NCBI GenBank assembly: GCA_007258455.2
Contig: VDFB02000003.1
Coordinates: forward strand, 45,821,889 to 45,885,888
Length of the DNA stretch: 64,000 nt
From: Sequoia sempervirens
Taxonomy: Eukaryota; Streptophyta; Pinopsida; Cupressales; Cupressaceae
Reading direction: 5' to 3'
Shown one piece after another: positions 58,906-64,000 of the stretch; position 1 is the stretch's first letter, and each line of letters begins with the position of its first letter. Below the pieces are notes generated by a model. That model searched no databases. It was given only the letters and a program-made list of their open reading frames with translations, and was not told the origin of the DNA. The translations under genes were made by a program, and so were the position numbers.

Positions 58906-61259
58906 TACCTATTGGATAATGAAAGCCATCATCATATTCTTGAGGTGCTATTAACTGATGTTTATTTTCCACACAACGAGCCAACCAATATTTTGTTTTC
59001 TCTTCATTCCCCTTAGGTGCAATAACAACATACACATTTCCTGCCAACAAAATTTGATTTAATAACTTGCACATATCCATATAAAAATTTAGTATTACAA
59101 AATAACTTAATAAAGTGAAATAAAATGAAATAAATTGAATTAAAATTACCTTCTTGTACAAGGTCTGAAACACGGTCATAATCTTCAAATGCATACACTT
59201 GATCAATTTCTTCAATAGTTCTTTCATATTGATCATGTGTTTCTGCAAGTGTCAACGATCTTTTCTCCCACTGTTCAACCCATTCTATATTTTCACATGC
59301 TTCCCAATCTCCTGAGATACAAAACTGGAAAAAACATACAAGCTCCCTTGTCCAAATAGTCCATGTGCTTTTTTTCACACTCCTAAATGAATGCCATTTA
59401 GTAGATCCATTGATTGTCTCACAATCAACTCTAGGTACAAAGTTCTCTTCTTCCACCAACCAAAAGAATCGGTGAACTGCAGAGTAATCACTCGAACCAG
59501 GTGTAGATAATCTTCTAGTACACCAATCCACAATCTCACGTGCATCTTTAAATTTTATTGAATCCTCAAATTTTAATTGTTCTTTAGCAAGAATTCTTTT
59601 GACACACACACCAACTCCATCATGTTCTCCTTTACCATGCCCAGCTTCAAAAAAACTCCATATATGTTGGACATTAAGTTCCTTGTGAACCCTACTTAAC
59701 CAATAGAACATTTGAACATTCTTGAACTGCCCCGTACAATTATCTAACCATATGAGGTATTCTTTCATCTGGATTCCTCTTTCTCTTAAATTTCTATAAA
59801 ATATACTAAAATAGTATCGAACAAATTTTGACAAGTGTAACCGATTGTCAAATAAAAATGATACTCCCTCAAAAAATTTATATCATCCTCAGTGCTATCA
59901 TTTGCATGTCTATAAACAATATGGACAAACATAGCTACTTGCACTGAATTATACAATTGAGATTGAATTTCCTCTTGCAAAGTGAGTATAATTCTCCACA
60001 AAATCAACCACTGAAAGTATAGTACCAATTGGAAATGTGTTTCAACATGTGCGAAATTAGCCATCAAGCCATCGAGCATGTTTAGAGTGCATGACATATG
60101 TTGGTACAATTTTATTCTTAAATTCACTCATGAATGCATGCACACTAACTTTTTCTGTAACTAAGTCACAACGCTTTCCTATTTTTCCATCTTTTAAAGA
60201 ATAGTGAACATTCTTAAATCTTTTAACATCTACTAATTGTTGTCCAAAATCATGATCAACACTTTCATGCAAACAAATTCTTAAAAATGAAAGATTTCCA
60301 CAATTAATGCATTGTCCAAAATACAAGAACTTAAATAAAATAATTTATCATTAGATTTTTCACAAAACAAACCTGAAATAAACTCTCTTATTGCTTCAGG
60401 TGGCATATCAATACCACAATCCTGTATAATCATGTTAGTATGCAAGGTACAACGTATATATCGAAAAACATCATAAAAATAATGAAATTGAACATGTATT
60501 TTACAACAACAAGATATTCGTTGCTTATTAATTTTACATACCAGGGTTTACATTTTTCAAAAGACCTTTGACTTATTTTAATATTACCAGGTAACACTAA
60601 ATCATACAAAATTTTCTATAAAATTCAATTTGTGTTGTATCTAATAGGTGTTTTGGGTGAGGATCGCGAACTTTGGACCCTTAATTTTAAAACATCTCTA
60701 GCATTAGATGAAACCCTAGTATTATCATGCCAATATTTTTCGATCAAAGATTTAATTTCAACATTCAATTTCATATCAACCTCGGTAGTCATCCATTGAA
60801 ACTCCAACATTGATTGATAGGATCATTTTCTATACTTTCTCTTCTTTTTGCCACTCTTAGCAATGTTTTAGGATGTATTTTTAAAACTTCACTAATATTG
60901 CTTACCATTCTTTTATTCAAAGTTGCTTTATTAACTATAGCAATTGTTATAGCTCTTCTTGTTTTTTTTATCTTTAGATCGACTATTTTTCCCAATAGAT
61001 TGAATGGCACTAGCAATAGTAGACATAACATGTTTTAATGATTGATCTTTTCTTTTTGGTTTAACATAAAAGCCTAACCTTTTCATTACTTTCCTCATTT
61101 TTTGCATTCTCATCAATTGCATCATTAGTTGACATTGAAATACAATTTTTTTACGAAAAAAGAATTTGGTGTATATTCTATTCACATGTGTTCTTATTTA
61201 TCTCCAAGAAATTTGACCAAGAAGATTATTGAAAACACCACTTCCAATTTTAAAAAAAG

Positions 61260-61450
61260 TATTTTCATTAAATTCAACATCACATTCTAGATTTTCATCT
61301 TCATTTTCATTTACATTTTCATCTTCATTTTCATCAACAAAACAGTTTTCATTTTCATTTTCATAAAAAATACAAGTTTTGTTTTCATTTTCAAGAAAAT
61401 GATCATTTTGATTTTCATTTGCAACAAAATATTTTTCTTTTTCATTTTCA
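61260..61450 (-). repeat. Coding hexanucleotide repeat (GAAAAT)n in the transposase-like gene
   Basis: On the plus strand 'ttcattttcatt' recurs. It encodes an Asn/Glu-rich, very acidic low-complexity stretch. Confidence 0.8.
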
Positions 61451-61875
61451 ACAAATTCTATAAAAGTTTCATCTCTCTGAATATCATCAATGTCAACATC
61501 ATTAAGTCCAGCATCTTGTAAAAATTCTACATACAAATTTACCATTTCAATAATATGTGGATTTGAAAACGTGCCTAGATTTTTGCATATTGAAACATTC
61601 TCCATAGCATTCAAAGAGGGATTTGAAGACATAGCAGGACTTGTTTGTATAATCATATTCTTCTCCAAATTGACTCATTGCAAATTAGCTTCATCTACAA
61701 CCATGGTATCCTCAATGTTTTCATCTTCAATAGTTGTGGAATTGGATACTCCACCATCATTCATTGATTTCATTATCATTCTTCTTTGTCTTTGTCTTTG
61801 TCTCTCCTCTCTCTTTGCTTCAACTTCTTGAGGAGTCAATGTCTTCCTTCTCTTATTACAAGCTTTATCTCCCAT

Positions 61876-62284
61876 GATTATAAAATTCTCAAGCACAAAT
61901 GAATGTCAATAGTGAAATTCTTCAAAATATTCAATCCAAATTGGAAGTTGAATACCTATTAGGACAAAATTCTTCCTCCTGTGTTCCTCAAAACAAGTAG
62001 AAAACTAGCACAATTCCACTTTAAAAATTGTTTTCTTCATGCCTCCTTTGAAAAATTCAATCTATATTGCAAGTTGAAGACCTTTTGTTCCACCAAACAA
62101 GTACAAAACTAACACAATTCCACTTCAAAAATGGTGTAGATGATGCCTCCTTTGAAAAAATCAATTAAAAATAAAGTTCACCACCTGTAAATACAATAGC
62201 TCATGAAAAATAGTTTAATTTTATTGCTCTCGGCCGTACATGTGAAGTTGTAGACTTCAAAGTATTTTTTGGAAGTAAATTTAA
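61876..62284. other. Upstream region of the transposase-like gene
   Basis: No gene is seen. It holds two diverged copies of 'aacacaattccactttaaaaa' (62009 and 62114), about 100 bp apart. Confidence 0.4.
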
Positions 62285-62525
62285 ATAAAAGAAATGGGAT
62301 CTCGTTTATAAAAACTGGGATCTCGTTCTATAATCGAGATCTAGTTCCCTAATATTTAATGTGGGGACCGTTGGAAGGAAAACGAGATCTCACTTACAAA
62401 AAGGGATCATGTTTCCCTTCCAATGGTTCGCATATTATAAATTAGGGAACGAGATCACGATCATAAAATGGGATCCCGCTTTTAATAAATGAGATCTCGT
62501 TTTATAAAGCACGATCCCGTTTTTT
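62285..62525. repeat. Right subterminal palindrome cluster (GGGATCCC / GAGATCTC)
   Basis: GGGATCCC at 62470-62477, GAGATCTC at 62491-62498 and many near-matches (GGGATCTCG, GAGATCACG) in A/T spacers. It mirrors the cluster at 41390-41695. Confidence 0.75.
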
Positions 62526-62637
62526 AAAATTTGAATTTCTATTAGCTTTGTGGTCAGGTTTTTGCCTAGGATTTTGGTTCAGGAAAAGCATTGGGAATCT
62601 AAACCTAGGCCTTCAACTTGGTTTGACCTGCAAGTTG

Positions 62638-63395
62638 AAGGTCCTAACAATGTCAAAAAAAAATATTGACTTTGGACATATGGCTGACGACTTTTTTTGC
62701 AATTTTTTTTGACGAAATTAAAACCCATTTTAGATGAGACAATGCAGATTCTAAATATGTAATTTGTTTTACAATTGGATTATTTTTTTCTATTTTTCAA
62801 TTAATTTCTAATAAAATTGGTCCATAAACTTTAAATATCAGGGTTTTTTACTATTTTAATAACTTTTGATCAACATAACATTTTGACAAACGGATTGCAC
62901 AACAACAAAATTCAAACAATTCTTTTCAATTTAAAAAATAAATCAAAAAATGATAAGTTTAGGTCATCTTATGCATGTCATACACAACGATTTTTCAAAA
63001 CGACAAATCTGCCTAATAAAAATTTAACAAAAAAAATATCAAGAACAAGCTTCAGTGAGTCACAAATATTTTCCCAAAAGGATTTAGAAAAATACGATAA
63101 TTTAAGTCAAAATATGGATGTCATACACGTGCATGGTATGGTAAAAAAAAAGTGACTTTTAAACAGGGGTTTTTAGAAACGCCTATTGAAATTCAATTTG
63201 TACAATCTGGGTATTGAAATAAATTACATATTTGGAAACTAGACTCTGAGCACTAAATTTTATGATTAGTGACTTTTTTAAAGATTTCATCTCTAAGTGC
63301 TTCAAATTTTAAGGTCAAATGTGTCAAATTCTGAAAATCAGGAAAAACACTTCAACATTTTGGCCAAAAGTGGACTCAACTTCTTGCACACACCC
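62638..63395. repeat. Right-end segment resembling the whole 784-bp inverted-repeat element
   Basis: The left part (ACATATGGCTGACGACTTTTTTTGC) aligns with the left part of 9230-10013, and it ends in the right terminal inverted repeat. The frame at 62883-63155 is low-complexity Lys/Asn-rich and is not supported as a gene. Confidence 0.5.
63371..63395 (-). repeat. Right terminal inverted repeat of the 22-kb transposon
   Basis: Its reverse complement starts GGGTGTGTGCA and ends TTGAGTCCA, pairing with 41325-41349. Confidence 0.7.
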
Positions 63396-63612
63396 ATATT
63401 CCACAATAAGAAAAAGCTACAAAAGTAAGAGACTATCAAAAAGATATGAAAGCTCAAGAGATAATTACAATGAGGGTTGAGTGCTAAATAGGAGAAAAAC
63501 TCTAAAAGCATAAAACCACTCCTAAGTTTAGCTTAAGTGCATGAGAATAAATTAGATTAATAATTAATTAAAGGATTGATTAGTTATTATCTAATGCATG
63601 ATTACTCTAACA
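63396..63612 (-). repeat. Ty1/copia LTR, right piece
   Basis: It starts with the duplicated ATAT and ends TCTAACA. In minus-strand sense the LTR begins TGTTAGAGTAATC here, directly after a polypurine tract, so this is a 3' LTR whose element extends to the right. Confidence 0.75.
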
Positions 63613-63623
63613 CTCCCCCTTAA
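63613..63623 (-). promoter_or_regulatory. Ty1/copia polypurine tract (minus strand)
   Basis: The minus strand reads TTAAGGGGGAG immediately before TGTTAGAG, the usual copia arrangement. Confidence 0.8.
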
Positions 63624-64000
63624 GATGAAATTAGGAAGTAGTTAAAAACCCTAAAAAGAAAGAATACATAATGGGTCCTGACAAACAAGGCCTGGTGAGG
63701 TACACCCATGTACAAACAAAAGATCTCTCAAAACTGGAGAAAAAGGAGAAAACCAAAGAGGGAGAAAACTCCTCTCCAAAAGAGAAAGGAAAATGAAGGA
63801 TTGAAAAATCCTCCAAATCAAGGTGTCAAGGACTGAGAAGCCTCCAACCAAAACAAAGTCCTAAAAAAGAGGAAGATGTAGAACATCATAGAAGCACAAA
63901 GAAGTTGTAGACTGTTTTCAAAAGAAAATTGATATAATGCTAAAATGAAGAACTTCCTCTGAAACAAATGATGATCGGGATCAAGATAAGAAGAATCTAC
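63624..64000 (-). mobile_element. 3' non-coding end of a Ty1/copia element (runs off the window)
   Basis: By position this is internal sequence just upstream of the polypurine tract on the minus strand. The small overlapping frames at 63631-63851 show no copia domain, so only the untranslated end is present here. Confidence 0.45.

Larger units (their letters stand above)
58496..61875 (-). pseudogene. Transposase-like gene of the 22-kb transposon
   Basis: The likely start is an ATG at 61875 (MGDKACNKRRK...). The basic, coiled-coil-like N-terminus is followed by an Asn/Glu-rich repeat (61260-61450), a helical DNA-binding-like region (about 60640-61030, ending in SSNARDVLKLR), and the catalytic-like part at 59150-60330. 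That part has IWLDNCTGQFKN, WSFFEAGHGKGEHDGVGVCVKR and several Trp/Cys residues. A C-terminal part follows with YWLARC (about 58970) and LVVETNIKLERY (exon about 58496-58750). Exons are separated by short AT-rich introns and broken by a few stops and frameshifts. The D-N-C/HGK-x-x-x-DG-x-G motifs recall an unclassified transposase type in plants and animals (from memory); the position inside TIRs supports a transposase role. Confidence 0.6.
41325..63395. mobile_element. Giant terminal-inverted-repeat DNA transposon (22 kb; about 14 kb without nested LTRs)
   Basis: The termini match at 20 of 25 positions as inverted repeats, starting GGGTAAGTGCA and GGGTGTGTGCA, and are flanked by ATAT on each side (41321-41324 and 63396-63399). 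Removing the element restores a copia LTR with perfect inverted ends, which independently fixes both boundaries. Inside are a transposase-like gene on the minus strand, a convergent multi-exon gene on the plus strand, palindromic repeats near each end and several tandem arrays. The terminus is shared with the small elements at 2091-3884 and 9230-10013. A 4-bp duplication occurs in several DNA transposon superfamilies; I cannot assign this one firmly. Confidence 0.7.

Noticed and set aside
1..64000. CRISPR arrays, bacterial operons, ribosome-binding sites, rRNA or tRNA genes
   Set aside because: None seen; repeats are tandem or dispersed eukaryotic types, introns are GT-AG, and only tRNA-complementary primer sites of LTR elements occur.

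Overview
The window looks like gymnosperm (probably conifer) nuclear DNA. It is AT-rich and almost entirely nested transposable elements. It carries long Ty3/gypsy LTRs (1.6-4.6 kb), a gag-only LTR element, a Ty1/copia LTR, a LINE and a very large terminal-inverted-repeat DNA transposon. I see no intact host gene, no tRNA or rRNA gene and no bacterial operon structure. The conifer assignment is inference from element types and lengths. Nearly every reading frame is broken, most often by TAG where the family normally has Gln (CAG).

Layout. 1-4538: minus-strand part of a gag-only LTR element; its LTR is split by a 1.8-kb inverted-repeat element (2091-3884). 6305-13651: a complete plus-strand copy of the same gag-only family, with a CCCAC target duplication, inserted into an older minus-strand reading frame (pieces at 6119-6304 and 13652-14004). 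A 784-bp inverted-repeat element (9230-10013) sits inside its gag. 15277-27043: a minus-strand Ty3/gypsy element with two LTRs and one 6.2-kb polyprotein frame in the order gag, protease, RNase H, RT, RNase H, integrase. About 27.6-30.7 kb: an internally deleted plus-strand Ty3/gypsy element. 32921-39176: a 5'-truncated minus-strand LINE with a 16-bp target duplication; it carries an extra ORF downstream of RNase H, and that ORF is split by a 3.67-kb solo LTR (34323-37995).

41325-63395 is the most interesting part: a 22-kb DNA transposon inserted into a 313-bp Ty1/copia LTR, with a 4-bp ATAT duplication and inverted termini. It holds a minus-strand transposase-like gene (about 61.9-58.5 kb), a convergent plus-strand eight-exon gene (46162-48518), GGGATCCCG-type palindromes near both ends, telomere-like and CTTAAGGGG tandem repeats, and two solo LTRs (49510-52668 and 53586-58200) of the same LTR family as the 15-27 kb element. 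Without the solo LTRs it is about 14.3 kb. The two inverted-repeat elements at 2.1-3.9 kb and 9.2-10.0 kb share its GGGTATGTGCA-type terminus, so the window appears to hold a large coding element together with small non-coding relatives.

Nesting gives relative ages: the copia LTR is older than the 22-kb transposon, which is older than the two solo LTRs inside it; the LINE is older than the 3.67-kb LTR; the minus-strand frame at 6/14 kb is older than the gag-only element, which is older than the 784-bp element. All exon, boundary and repeat calls were made by eye.
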